Notes under the pieces: generated by a model
The model's input: only the letters and a program-made list of their open reading frames with translations
What the model was told of the DNA's origin: nothing
The model's database searches: none
Position numbers and translations under genes: made by a program
Shown: in pieces, positions 1 through 10,830 of the stretch
Layout: each line of letters starts with the position of its first letter
Numbering within the stretch: position 1 is the first letter of the stretch
Assembly: GCA_001972305.1 (NCBI GenBank)
Contig: BDDD01002387.1
Span: forward strand, 248,001-312,000
Direction of reading: 5' to 3'
DNA from: Cephalotus follicularis
Lineage: Eukaryota > Streptophyta > Magnoliopsida > Oxalidales > Cephalotaceae
DNA length: 64,000 nt

Positions 1-210
1 TATAATGCATCATCTCAATTTTCATATCATTTATTAGTTACATCTTAAAACCCATTTAAAAACTAAAGTCTCTCCTTTAAAAACTAGACATTTTATTAAC
101 AAGAAACAGTAATTACTTAATGGCATAATCCTTCATTTACCAATTCAACAACTAATATATATACACTTATTGCTTCCATTATCATATATTTACTCAAACA
201 CCTAATAAAG
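1..210 (-). repeat. Left arm of minus-strand LTR Z, split by element A
   Basis: This AT-rich stretch has no plausible reading frame. It directly abuts the left end of element A and ends in taaag, the counterpart of tcaag on A's other side. By position it should be the continuation of the minus-strand LTR seen at 14008-15365. It has no internal landmark of its own, so the assignment rests on the target-site pair and the similar base composition. Confidence 0.45.
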
Positions 211-563
211 TGTAATACCCGGAATTTTATAAATATTTAAAGAATGAAAATTTGGGTCGAAATGTAATATTGGATTAATAAAGAAAATGACCTTTTGGAA
301 ATTAAATGGATAAATGATATTTTGGACCTAAGTGATGCCAATATTAGTTGGGCTTGAGATCTTTCTCATTGCTATTGGACTCAATGAAGAAGAAAAAGGA
401 ATATGGGTTTTAAATAATGCTTGGGCCATTAGAGAAAAAGGAAGAGACCTGGGCCAAATTTATTAAGTGGAGGAAGAAAATGGTGGGTTGATAATGAGAA
501 GCCCAAAAGGAAAAGTAGATTGCTGGAACCGTCTCAAATATTCTAGAGCCTTCCTTAGATTGG

Positions 564-573
564 CTATAAAAAG
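564..573 (+). promoter_or_regulatory. TATA box of element A 5' LTR
   Basis: The string ctataaaaag is a strong plant TATA box and is preserved at 11184-11193 in the 3' LTR. A donor-like AG|GTAGG follows about 150 bases downstream at 726, suggesting a short first exon. This is inferred from sequence only. Confidence 0.6.
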
Positions 574-984
574 GAAGGGAGAGGGTGGAGTGGGGGCTGT
601 TGGCAATTGGGAGAGAAAGAGACACCAAGAAGTTACCAGTAAAGGAGCAAGGAAAAGGAATCGGAGGAGAAGAGGAGCAAAGTGTGTTGAGCAAAGGAAT
701 TTGTGCAACAAACTCGTCGGATTGAGGTAGGTGTTACTACCTACTCAGTATCTGTGTTTCCTTGCGAATATATATATTGGTTCTAGCTAGAATGAAATTG
801 ATGGTCCTTTGCAATTGATGGATGTTGGATTAATCAACACTGTGTACAAATGGAATAGGGGAATGTGTGCCGTGGCTATATCATTAATGTGATGTGGCCG
901 AGCTGCAATGACAACATGATATATATATATATCTTAGCTTCCTCCTAAACGAATGGCTATATGCCAAACTGCATAAACCGAGCA

Positions 985-1290
985 ACATCCCCAACATGCA
1001 TTCACACGAGCTCTCCATGTGCGTACATTCCTTGCACGCCGAGCTCACAACCATGGACGTACCTGAGTGTACGATGCCATGTGCGCCTGGGCATGAAATG
1101 CAATGCGCCGAGCTCTCTTCCTATTCCATGCGACCGAGGACTGCTTCTGAGATGGTGCCCAAGCAATGCCACGTACGCGTCCAAGCATACACCCAAGGTG
1201 GCTTGATCTCGAGAAGTGCACCATGAACCCGAGGCCAAGCAATGGCGTCAAGCTCTCCACTGTCCTGCAGGCACCGAGCTCACCTCCCCA
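985..1290. repeat. GC-rich array of short words in LTR A, first part
   Basis: The block is much richer in G+C than its flanks and consists of recurring words (ccgag, gagctc, catgc, gccatg) with variable spacers. N1 interrupts it; it resumes at 4581. The uninterrupted copy is 11613-12800. Long open frames on both strands arise from composition and do not match between the two LTR copies. Confidence 0.75.
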
Positions 1291-1692
1291 TTGTTCAAAC
1301 CCCCCGAATTTTATAAATAATTATTATGAAATTGGTGCGTGTACGATCGTAATAAAATCGATAGAGCCCGGAGTAATAAAAAGGCATTACGCATTGAAGT
1401 CGTAATTGTGTTATTTTTAATGCGTGACAACAAAGCCCAAATGTTCGTATTTTTATTGCGATTATTTTGATGGCTGTTCGGATAATTTATGTCGCGATTC
1501 GCGGAAAAATCGGGACCCGTACCTTAGTATTTTACCAGAAAATACTAAGGGGGAAGCAAAAATGATAAAAGGAGAGGGGGAGAGACACGGGCGCATCACG
1601 CGCCAGTGCAAGAGAAAGGCAGCCGGCGCTCTGTGCGCCCGCGCCAGAGAGAGAGATGGCTAGTGTATCATTATCGATCGCATCGTATCGTT

Positions 1693-1862
1693 AAGGACCG
1701 TTATTGAACAGATAGTGATCGTAAGGACCGTTGTTAAACGAATAGTGATCATGTGACTCGCTATTGATCAGATAGTGATCAAATGGATCGTTATTGATCA
1801 GACAGTGATTGAATGGGTCGTTATTGAACGGTTAGTGATCGGATGGACTGTTATTGAATGGA
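1693..1862 (+). repeat. 30-base tandem repeat in N1, about five units
   Basis: The word agtgatc or a one-base variant recurs at 1714, 1744, 1774, 1804 and 1834, exactly 30 bases apart, with a second conserved word, gttattga, between. Units differ by point changes only. A weaker 30-base periodicity of similar wording occurs in the leader of element A. Confidence 0.8.
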
Positions 1863-3092
1863 TGGGTATTGCATGGATGATCAAAATAGTTTGTGAATGA
1901 ACCGATGTGACAGTTAACTACTTATATATACTGATTTGAGACAGTATCTGTATTTAGTCAACCTCTCGATGTCAACTACATATGGAGTTTACCTCTAGAT
2001 TCCTAGTGAAGTACTAAATGACTGTGAATCATAAACGGACATGGATTGTAATTGGATATGGACCGTAAACGGATATGAAATGTAATGGATATAGCACAAT
2101 CATGGATGGATATGGAACGAAGGCTTTGGGTGATAGTATATGGTGAAGTTACTGATGATAGATTGTGTTATGGCTTATATGGATATGATATGACATGGTT
2201 CACATTTTTTATGCTAGGCATGCATCTCACATGATCGATTTTATATATATCTGCTACACCTCTGCACACATTTATTGCTTATGATAATGGATATGGATTT
2301 GTTTATATGATTTGTAAAGAGTGCTTTTTGTTTATAAACTAAACTGTATAGATTTATGAGACTTGTTATGTATAAGAGGTAACTTAAGAGATGTGTTTAT
2401 TCAGCTATCGACATGCCGACATGTGGCAGTGCTTATGAAATATGTGTGTTGATGTATTGGATATGCATGAGTTCATACTTGAGAGATTGGAATGATGATT
2501 TGGATTTAAATTGTGGTTTACTGAGGGCTGAGCCCATTTATAACTGATTGTTCCTCCTTCGGGAGTGTGGATATAAATTGTGTTTTCTTTACAGGGGGCA
2601 TAAGTCCGATAAACGAATACTACATGCCCAATTTTTGGGAGATTATAAGAGTTAGATTGTACTCAATTGAGTATTCCACTGACATGATTATCTTTTGCAT
2701 GCGTATGATATTATTGGATATGATTAAGCCAATCTTTGAGAGTATTGAAAGGACTGTCCTTCGCATGTAAATGGTATTTTTTATTTAGTTGTGATGTAGT
2801 CTGGTGCGGGCTGAACCCCAGCATATAGATTGTGATGAGATATGAGAATTGATCTCCAAACATATAAACTGTGGTTTATCATGTGGCATGGAGTCCGATA
2901 AACGAATACATCATGCCTGATTTTCGGGAAATCCTAAGAGTATGGTTTGTGATGGTTATCCATACTGTTTTTACATATGGTTTGAGGTTTCCGTTGATAT
3001 GATATGGCACGTTCCGTTGGGATAATCTGTTTGCTTCAGGTTAGTAGTTGTTTAGATTTCGGGATGAAATCTTTTGTTTGAGGGGGTGGAGA

Positions 3093-4580
3093 TGTAATAT
3101 CCCGTTTTTCCGCATAGAATTTTCGGGCTTTTCGATTTGTTTTGTGTGGGCTGTCGATTTTTTTTCGGTTTGTGGACTGTCCGTTTTTCTGTTTGTTTTG
3201 CTTTTGGCTAGGCTAAGCGGGTTTTGGCCTTAGCCTAGTGGGTTTTGATATTAAGTCCATGTATAAATAAAACAATTTTTGGCTTTTATTTACTAGTTAA
3301 AACCATTTTCAGCATTTTTAATAATCAAAAACCCTATTTTACATTAAATTTCTCTTTCTCTCTCTCTCCTTCTCTCTCTCCCGCCGTCTCTCCCATTCGC
3401 TCACCTCTCTCTACCTCAGCCGTCGGTATCGGTACCGATATGGCGCCGACGAAGGCACCGGTCGAACCCCCACGAGCTCCTGAGTCCACCGGACCCAACC
3501 TCCGCGCCGGACAACGGCCCCATCGACGTGCGCGACGTCTTCTCTCCCCTCCACTGTCAAACGCCATAGCTCCGTCTCCGGTGATCGTCACGACAAGACA
3601 ATCACATATTCGGCATCCTGGCATCAAGATGAAGCGAACCTGACCAGCCCCGACCCTTGGCGACGCCAGAAAAGCAGATTGGCGTAAAGTCAACCGCGGT
3701 CAAAAGTGTTCGTTCCGGCCAAATACGGCGGCGTCGTCGCAAACGCGCCCTGGATATGTGATCCCCGGCCTCAAACGCTTCAGATTGGCCCTTTTCAGCG
3801 TCTGACTGGTGACGCGTGAGAGATACGTGCCGGCCAGCGGCGGTGCGTGAGCCCACGCGCGGCAGTCTCCGGTGACACATTTTTTTTTTGACAGTTTCTA
3901 ACTCCGTTCTCAGCATAGGTGTGATCCGCTCCGATTCCGTGGTGTGATTATGACTCTGTTATCTGTTCCATCTACTTTCGGTAAACTCTGAACCCTACTC
4001 CGTTAAATTCTGTTTTCGGTTGAATTATGTATTTCTGTAATCGTTTTACGATATTATGAGCTGAACTAGTATTATGATTCGAAATTGGATGAATTGGACA
4101 ACTTGGACCTACCTTAGTGAATTTGAAATTATGTTTAGATGAGACTTCTGCGAATTGGACGTATTAAACCTATTGTTATCTTATATGGTCATGAGAGTGA
4201 GGACAAAGGCTAACCCCCCTACAGTTTCAGTTTGTTTTCAGGTTGATGCAGCGGATTGTTACCGTTGAGATTTGTGGAGCAAAGTGGAGTTTATGTTGTT
4301 TCTAATTTTGAGAAACGTTAATGGATCATTGTAATAAATGAATCGATGTATTGATGAATATTGTTCACGCTCCGTTTGAGGGCAGTTAACTTGGATGATG
4401 TTTATTGTTGTAGCATGTAGTATGGGATGCATGTTACGTTTTTATTTCGGCTTATCTTTAAAGGCTTCCGCAAGTTGTTAATGGATATGGAAAGTTTTAA
4501 ATTTATGGTAAATTGCATAAGCTGGATTTATATATTGATTGCCGCCACTATATATGTTGTTTGTAAAATGGGGTGTGACA
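3093..4580 (+). repeat. LTR-like right end of N1
   Basis: It starts TGTAATATCCCG directly after a polypurine run (gagggggtggaga) and ends GGGTGTGACA, the form of a gypsy 3' LTR. The last 400 bases resemble the end of LTR E: both have gtgaggacaaaggctaac, a gcttccgcaag word and tgcataagctgga. It does not resemble N1's own left end, so N1 may be a recombinant. Confidence 0.7.
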
Positions 4581-5440
4581 ATTGTAGTGTATCCATAGCC
4601 TGCTATACATCCGAGAAGGGTGCCATAGCCATCCCTTGTTTTGTGCCGAGGATACCATGCGCAGAGGACGCCATTGTCCTCTACCATGCCCCCCGTTCAC
4701 TGCAGGCGTCGAAGGCGCCAACGTGCCGAGAACGCTAATGTTGAGCTTTGTCCTTCGCCTGAGCTCGTCCTTTGCCAAAGTGCACTGCCGAGCATGCCCC
4801 TTCCATGGGCGCTTATGAGCTCGTCCCCTGTTATAACGCCAAGGGTCAGTAGACGCGATTCACCAGAGTGCCCCAGGAGCCCACCTACCGAGAAGCATGG
4901 CACCAAGGTTTCTCTCTCGACGGTGCTGAGCATCCATTTGCTGAGTACCAACTGCCAAGGTGCCAAGTGCAGAGCTCCCACGTCCAAAGATCCATGGTGC
5001 CGAGAATCCATTTGCGAACGCCACTACAGAGGAGCCAAATGTCCTGAGGAACCATGTGCCAAGGAGTCCAAACTCTCCCTTGCATGCCTTTCGAGAATGA
5101 AGACGCTGACCTGGGCATCAGACTCTCCTCTGCATGCGTTCCAAGCATGCGGAGATGACTCCCAAAGGTGAACGAGCATAGCACTGAGCATCCAACACAT
5201 CCTGGTTCTCCTCTGTAAAGGCACCGAGATGGACAAGTACGGAACTCCCCATTGCCCTGCCAGCATCCTCGCCTAATATATGGGCCTTAGCCTATGTCCG
5301 AGCAGGTCAGGTGCCCGAGAATGCACCAGGGTAATACGCCTTAGCTGCCACGCTTGTGTCTAAGGGTACGAATCCGAGGATGCACCCGTGCAGTGCCCAT
5401 GGCTGCCATGTCTCACATACCCGAGCATGCCTCTCTGTGA
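4581..5440. repeat. GC-rich array of short words in LTR A, second part
   Basis: Continuation after N1 of the block at 985-1290, with words such as gtgccgag, gagctc and catgc separated by variable sequence, often near 15- or 30-base steps. The long frames across it are open because few TA-rich stop codons occur; they show no known domain. Confidence 0.7.
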
Positions 5441-5695
5441 TGTACGAATTATGTACCAAACAATGCACTGCAATCTTTGTAAAATGGCTGAGCTCTAAGG
5501 TTGCAACGTATTATACTCAAGGTTGACTATTGTACATGAGATAAGGGTTATATTAGTGGTATAATAATGAATAAAGTGTAGCAAAGAACTGTAAGGTATT
5601 ATAGTATAAAACAATAAAGGCAGACCTCACAAAGAACTATTAATGTAGTATTATTGAAATGTTAGGAATGTTAATGAAATGTATTGTACTGTACC

Positions 5696-5870
5696 GGATC
5701 ACCAACTAAGATGAGCCTACGGGATCACCGACCGAGATGAGCCGGTAAGGCTATCTTTGAGATGAGCCTGGTGGATCACCGAAATAGCCCAATGGATCAC
5801 CGACCGAGATGAGCCGACGGATCACCAACTGAGATGAGCCGACGGATCACCGACTGAGATAAGCCACACT
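5696..5870 (+). repeat. GATCACC repeat in LTR A
   Basis: The word gatcacc followed by gaccgagatgagcc recurs at 5697, 5723, 5774, 5795, 5820 and 5845. Steps are mostly 25-26 bases. The 3' LTR carries the same array near 13112-13285. LTR K has a comparable GTTCACC array. Confidence 0.75.
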
Positions 5871-6255
5871 GACTGTTACTGAACTGTATAATGTTTATGT
5901 TCCTCTCCTCTGCCTATAACGCCTATAGCGCGTATGTTGCTCTTCCTAAGGCTGAGGAACCCGAGGAACCGGTCTGCCTAAAATGTAATTATTATTCCTG
6001 TCCCGGCTCCTCTGCCTTAACGTCTGGAGTGCGTTATTGCTCCTCCTTTAGTAGGGTGCCGAGGAAGGATTTATTATGACGGTTAATTATTGTGAATGAC
6101 TGTTAGTGACTGTTAATGAATGTTTAGGACTAATATGGAATGAATGAAGTGTTACACTGTACTGTTATTATAACATCTCATCACATTACATATTGCCTGC
6201 TACATCTGCATCCCCATGCATGAGTGGGTTGTTGTTCCTACATGACCAGTGGTCC

Positions 6256-6287
6256 CTGACCCATTGCATTTTAATGTAATGGGTCAG
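6256..6287. other. Conserved inverted repeat CTGACCCATT...AATGGGTCAG in LTR A
   Basis: Two exact ten-base arms enclose a 12-base loop, able to fold as a hairpin in RNA. The same arms, with different loops, occur at equivalent places in LTRs D, H and K. The 3' copy of A (13673-13704) has a damaged second arm. Confidence 0.7.
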
Positions 6288-6594
6288 GTACAGGTGGAGC
6301 TTCGCAACTAGCCGAGGATTGAAGCCCCGGGTGAGTCTCCTCCACAACAGATCGATGACCAACTTATTTATAATTTAAAAATTATATTTTTGTTTTACGA
6401 CCTGCCGGCTTGTGGCAGAGCCTTTATGAACAGTATTGTATAACATTTGGTTATCCACACAAATGATATTTAATTGTATCTATTCCGCATGCATCATTAT
6501 ATTGTTAAAAGTTTTTAATTTCCGCTGATTATTAGTAAATGAATTATACGGTCAGTAGCGCGTCAAACCCTTGGGGTTTGGGGCGTTACGGTCT

Positions 6595-6606
6595 TGGTAT
6601 CAGAGC
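6595..6606 (+). other. Primer binding site of element A (initiator Met tRNA)
   Basis: The string TGGTATCAGAGC lies four bases inside the end of the 5' LTR and is the plant initiator-Met primer site used by most gypsy and many copia elements. Confidence 0.9.
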
Positions 6607-7693
6607 CGCGGTTCTCTTATTCTGGATACACCAGTAAGGAGTCCTTGGTTAATAAAGTTATTGCATGCGGACAAGATAAGTGGGTATTAACCCTTCAGAG
6701 TTATACAAAGTGAAATTTGACGATCGTCGAAATAAAACTGCATGAGGAGCGAGAGCCGAGCCGTCGATTTGACGTAGTCGAGCAAATAGAGATACAGAAG
6801 GAGTGAATGTAGCCCAAAAGGCTAAAGTGATAGTAAGGGTTCTAACGTATGAAATGGACAAGTGATTGATAGAATGAACCGCAATGGGCAAGTGACAGAC
6901 TCTATGGACTGGATTGAGTGAGTGATTGATTTGATGGACCTAAAAGCATAAGTGCTTGACTGATTGAATTACTGATTGAATAAATGGTTTAGTGGACACT
7001 AAGCTAGAACCTCAAGGACTGGCTAGTGAGTAAGTGAGCGAATGATTTCAAATGGATTGACCGAATGAATGATTGAACGTGGGACGGAGTGAATGATTAA
7101 ATGATTGTTTGGACGATTAAGTGAATGAACGACTGTTTAAATGGGGATGCGGTAACTACTTATATATATACTGGTATGGGACGGTATATATATATATATA
7201 TATTTAGTCAACCACTAGATGTTAACTATTTATATACATGTTGGTATGGGACGACATGTATATACCTAGTCAGCTTCTAGATTCCTCGTAAAGTGCTAAA
7301 TGGATACGGATCATAAGCTATCGAATCGTATCGTATCGATATTGAATCGTTATGGATCATTATTGGACCAGGATCCTCAAGAGAGTGGGAATGAACGAAT
7401 TGTGATCGAATGGAATGTTAATGAATGGATTGATATTCCATGGATTGCTAATGAGTGGATTGGGATTGGATGGATGGTTATTGAATGAATGAAAGGATTG
7501 AACGATCACAGATTGTAAGGTTCAAATTAAATGAATATTGATCGTATGGTTATAGAATTGTTATCGTATGATTAATGGATTGATTGTTGGCACACTGTGC
7601 CTGTGAGGATTGAGACAGGAAGGTGTAACCTTCAAAGTGTAAGGACAGTCCCCGTTCAAGTTTATTGGAACTCAAGAATGTCAACCAATTCAA
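6607..7693 (+). repeat. Leader of element A with 30-base periodic sequence
   Basis: No intact gag is visible. The word agtgattgat and variants recur at 6861, 6891, 6921 and 6951, 30 bases apart, and a looser 30-base rhythm of atgaatggat returns at 7421 and 7451. The block aactacttatatatactgg occurs twice (7153 and near 7225) and again at 10604, with a relative in N1 at 1918. The small frame at 7300-7488 is an effect of the periodicity (NEWI every ten residues). Confidence 0.6.
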
Positions 7694-8557
7694 ATGATAT
7701 CCACTATAGGGATTGATAGACTATTAAGACAAGGTCGTAATGTCACCTGGCACATGTTGAAGATGGCAGGAGATGGACAACAAAGTTGGTGTATATTACG
7801 GGATGTGTTTCAGGAGGAATTAACACCCTTACCTCCTGAGAGAGATGTGCAATGTTCTAATGATCTTCTGCCAGTGACAACACCTATATCGAAAGGCTTC
7901 CCCTAAATTGAAGGAATTAAATGTGAAATTGCTGGAGTTACTCGATAAATGTTTCATCCGACCGAGTATTTCCCCAATGAGAAGCACCGGTCTCGTTTGT
8001 CAAAAGAAAGACAGATCGTTGCGAATAGGCACCGATTATCAGCAGCTCAATAAAGTGACTGTTAAGAATAAATATTCACTGCCGCATATCGATGAGCCAT
8101 TTGATCAACTGAGGGTGTCGACGGTGTTCTCTAAGCTGAATCTGAGATCAGGATATCTTTAGCTCAGAATCCAAAAGGAAGATATTCCGAAGACGGTTTT
8201 TAGATCACGATATGGACACTATGAAAATTGTAGTAATGCCGTTCGGGGCGATCAATGCCCTGCTACGATGAATCAAGTGTGCAATCCATATCTTGATTGC
8301 TTTATCGTAATCCTTATTAATGATATCCTGGTGTACTTAAAGATAATGAAAAAACATGGAGAACATCTACACTTGGCATTGCAAGCTTCCAGAGATCATC
8401 GGTTATATGCCAAGTTTGATAAATGGAAACTTTGGTTGTCAGGGGCAGCTTTTCTGGAACATATCACATCCAGTGCCGAGTTTTTAAGTGGATCCTTCAA
8501 AGATTGAAGTGGGTAAAAAAAATCTGGAAATGACCAATGAATGTGACAGAGATCCGA
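7694..8557 (+). pseudogene. Element A pol fragment: protease-RT linker and reverse transcriptase
   Basis: Translation in shifting frames gives gypsy RT landmarks in order: a linker with DVFQEELTPLPPERDV, then FIRPSISP, DRSLRIGTDYQQLNKVT, NKYSLPHIDE, STVFSKLNLRSGY and an inexact form of the catalytic block (VILINDILVYL, first Asp lost). The normal family has an FIDD/YVDD motif there. The frame breaks near 7906, 8162 and 8230. The segment stops at 8557, where a foreign block begins in the middle of the conserved EIRSFLG motif. It is a clear pseudogene of a chromovirus-type RT. Confidence 0.88.
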
Positions 8558-9093
8558 GGGCCGATGCGTTCATGGTAATGCACATGGCTCTCCTCTGCAT
8601 GTAACAATGATGAGCTCTTCATCTCGAGCTCCACTGACAAGCACCCGAGGAGCTATCGTCATGCGCCCAAGGTGCCATGTATGATTCTCCTCTGGTAATG
8701 TCTGTGCATGCTACGCCATGACAAGCTCTTTACGGGTAACGATAAACATGGCAACTATGCACCAGTATGCACTGAGCTTTTCTCTGCCATGCATGCCGAG
8801 CCTATGTCCTGAGCTCTAATTCAGGCATCCGAGGACACAATGGTGTAGTACACGGTAGCCCCCTTGCATAAGAACTCTCCTCTGCTACATATGGCATATA
8901 AAGCCGAGGATGAACACCAGTGTCTTAAACATAGCATAGCACCGAGCACTGTCCAGAGCTCTGCTAGGCATGCCGAGCACTTCACATTGTGAGCATACAG
9001 CGCTGAGATTTCCTCTGGCAACTACGAATTCCCCCTATTGTCCATGCTATAGATCCTGAATATTACCTTGCATGAATGCCCAATAATGTGAAT
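8558..9093. other. 536-base foreign block inside pol of element A
   Basis: The conserved pol motif is cut between gatccga (ending 8557) and agcttccttgg (from 9094). The block between has no reading frame of note. It is built of words such as gagctc, ccgag and ctctcctctg, like the GC-rich array inside LTRs of A. No terminal TG/CA pair and no target-site duplication are visible, so an ordinary transposition is not supported. Gene conversion or patch repair from an LTR copy is one possibility. Confidence 0.65.
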
Positions 9094-10830
9094 AAGCTTC
9101 CTTGGAATGGCAGGATGCTACCATCGTTTTGTTGGAGGATTCTTGCGCATAGCTACTCCTTTGACTCGATTAACGCAGAAGAATGTAGCTTTTGAATGGA
9201 ATGGACAATGTAAATGGAGCTTCCAAGAGCTCAAACACCATTTGACTTATGTGCCTATCTTGGCTTTGCCGGATGGCAGTGAAGGTTTTGGGATGTAAAG
9301 TGATGCACCCGACAGTGGCTTGAGTTGTGTCTTGATGCAAAAATGGAAAGGGTAACCATATACGCCTCACGGAGTTACCCAATGACTATAATTATGAACC
9401 TAGTACCATCCAGGCAAAGGTAAGGTTGTGACAAACATACTAAGTCGCCAGTTAGCCTACTCAACGATTTCTCGTATACATGTATGCCAATGTTTTTGGA
9501 AAACTCAATGTACGGATGAGAATACTGCTTAAGGCTACAATAAATGATCAAGGTGAATGGAATGAGTTTCTGGATTCCTGGTGATGAATTAATAAGATCC
9601 TGAGGCAGAGTTTGTATCCTTTATAGAATTAAAGGATGAACTGTTGCCATACGCTCACCGCTCCAGATTTTCGGTGCATCTAACAATTAGCAAGATGTAC
9701 TGGGATCTGAAGCTTATTTTAGTTGAATGATATGAAGGAAGAGCAGGCACCGTTTCCACAGGGCTTGCCTTGCCCCTCCACTTACGAGATCGATGCCTAC
9801 CCGGGAAGGAAAAGTATATACCGTGAATCAAAGTAGTGCAATGGGAAGCGTCTTGGTTACCAAGAACAATGACCAACCCGAATGTTACATGAATAATTGT
9901 TGATCGCCTCTCTAAAAGTGCTCTTCTCCTTGCGGTCAAAACTCTCTACTCTCTTGAACGGATATCAGCCTTGTACTTTGCGGAGAATGTAAGGCTTCAC
10001 GGAGTGCCGATCCACGTAATGTTTAACAGGGACCCTCGTTGTTACGTCCCGAGTCTGAGACAATTACAAGCCACTCTTGATACTTGACAGTGTTCCAACA
10101 CTGTTTTCCATCCCTAGGCTGATAATCAGTCTAAAAGAACCCCTGTTTGGGACCAAGGTTGGCACTGGAAGCTATGCAAAAAGGCTAAATAATTAAGCAA
10201 AAGGCTGTTACCGATGCAAAACAGAGCAGAGAAGTTATGCGGACTATCGCATAGGGACACTGGAAAGTACAATGGGAGACCAGGAAGGCCGAGAAATTCC
10301 CTATTGGCATCCGATTTAATATCGGGGTGTGAAACGGAAGCGTGTTAATAAAAATAGTGGGCGAAATTGATGGAATTTTGGCAATGAATCGGTAATGGAC
10401 CCATATCTTCTGGAATCAGTAAAAAGGGATTTAACGTATTATATTGATGAAGTGATAATGGAAAGTGACGGAATTGTTGTGAACCTTATGGTTATGGGCC
10501 GAATGACCCCGCATATGAGACCAAGGATTGAAGAATGTACTATTACAAGAGCGTATGGTCAAGCGCTGTACTGTTACTGAATTGTATGTCTGGATGGTGT
10601 GCGTGGCTAACTATCTATATATGCTGGTGCGTTACAGTATACGTATTTAGTTAGCCTTTAGACGATCACCAGAAGGATGAATTAATATGATAATAGTATA
10701 TCGTTAATGTTACGGTGATGCCATGGAAGTGTACAAGTGCAACGTAAGCGTAGAAATGGCCTAAGGGTGATGTATCCTCACTTGTTTTACCCTAGAATCT
10801 CGGGACGAGATTCTTCTAAGGGGGGAGGAT
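9094..10830 (+). pseudogene. Element A pol fragment: RNase H and integrase remnants
   Basis: The first part reads SFLGMAGCYHRFVGGF and ATPLTRLTQKNVAFEW, the RT/RNase H connection. Integrase pieces follow in different frames, with RLHGVPI, RDPR and a FHP-type motif around 9970-10130. The pol tail before the purine run at 10818-10830 gives the chromovirus ending. Stops are frequent. The short frame at 10395-10580 has no recognisable domain. Confidence 0.8.

Larger units (their letters stand above)
1295..4580 (+). mobile_element. N1: gypsy-derived insertion in the 5' LTR of A
   Basis: Comparison with the 3' LTR gives the empty site: ccccattgtagtgt at 11930-11943 is unbroken there, while here attgt occurs on both sides (1290-1294 and 4581-4585). 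The right end is GGGTGTGACA. The left end reads tcaaacccccc after attgt, so the usual TG may overlap the duplication. From left to right: a stretch resembling the start of LTR D, a 30-base tandem repeat, a block like the 3' part of LTR D (2190-2990, including tgccgacatgtggcag), a pol tail (cgggatgaaat), a purine run, and an LTR-like unit 3093-4580 whose end resembles LTR E. No gag-pol core remains. Confidence 0.85.
211..6590 (+). repeat. Element A 5' LTR, interrupted by N1
   Basis: Without N1 and its duplicated attgt the LTR is about 3.09 kb, close to the 3.18 kb of the 3' LTR. In order it holds a TATA box (ctataaaaag, 564-573), a splice-donor-like AG|GTAGG at 726, a GC-rich block of CCGAG/GAGCTC/CATGC words (985-1290 and 4581-5440), a GATCACC tandem repeat (5696-5870), the CTGACCCATT inverted repeat (6256-6287) and the CTGCCGGCTTGTGGCAG block (6402-6418). 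It ends gcgttacg, against gcgttaca in the 3' copy. Confidence 0.92.

Noticed and set aside
3245..3916. Frames of 104-132 residues in N1
   Set aside because: They overlap on both strands in a CT-rich leader and GC-rich stretch of an LTR-like unit; no recognisable domain.
6256..6287. Rho-independent terminator
   Set aside because: Hairpin without a T run, in a eukaryotic LTR, and conserved in several families at a position before the LTR end.
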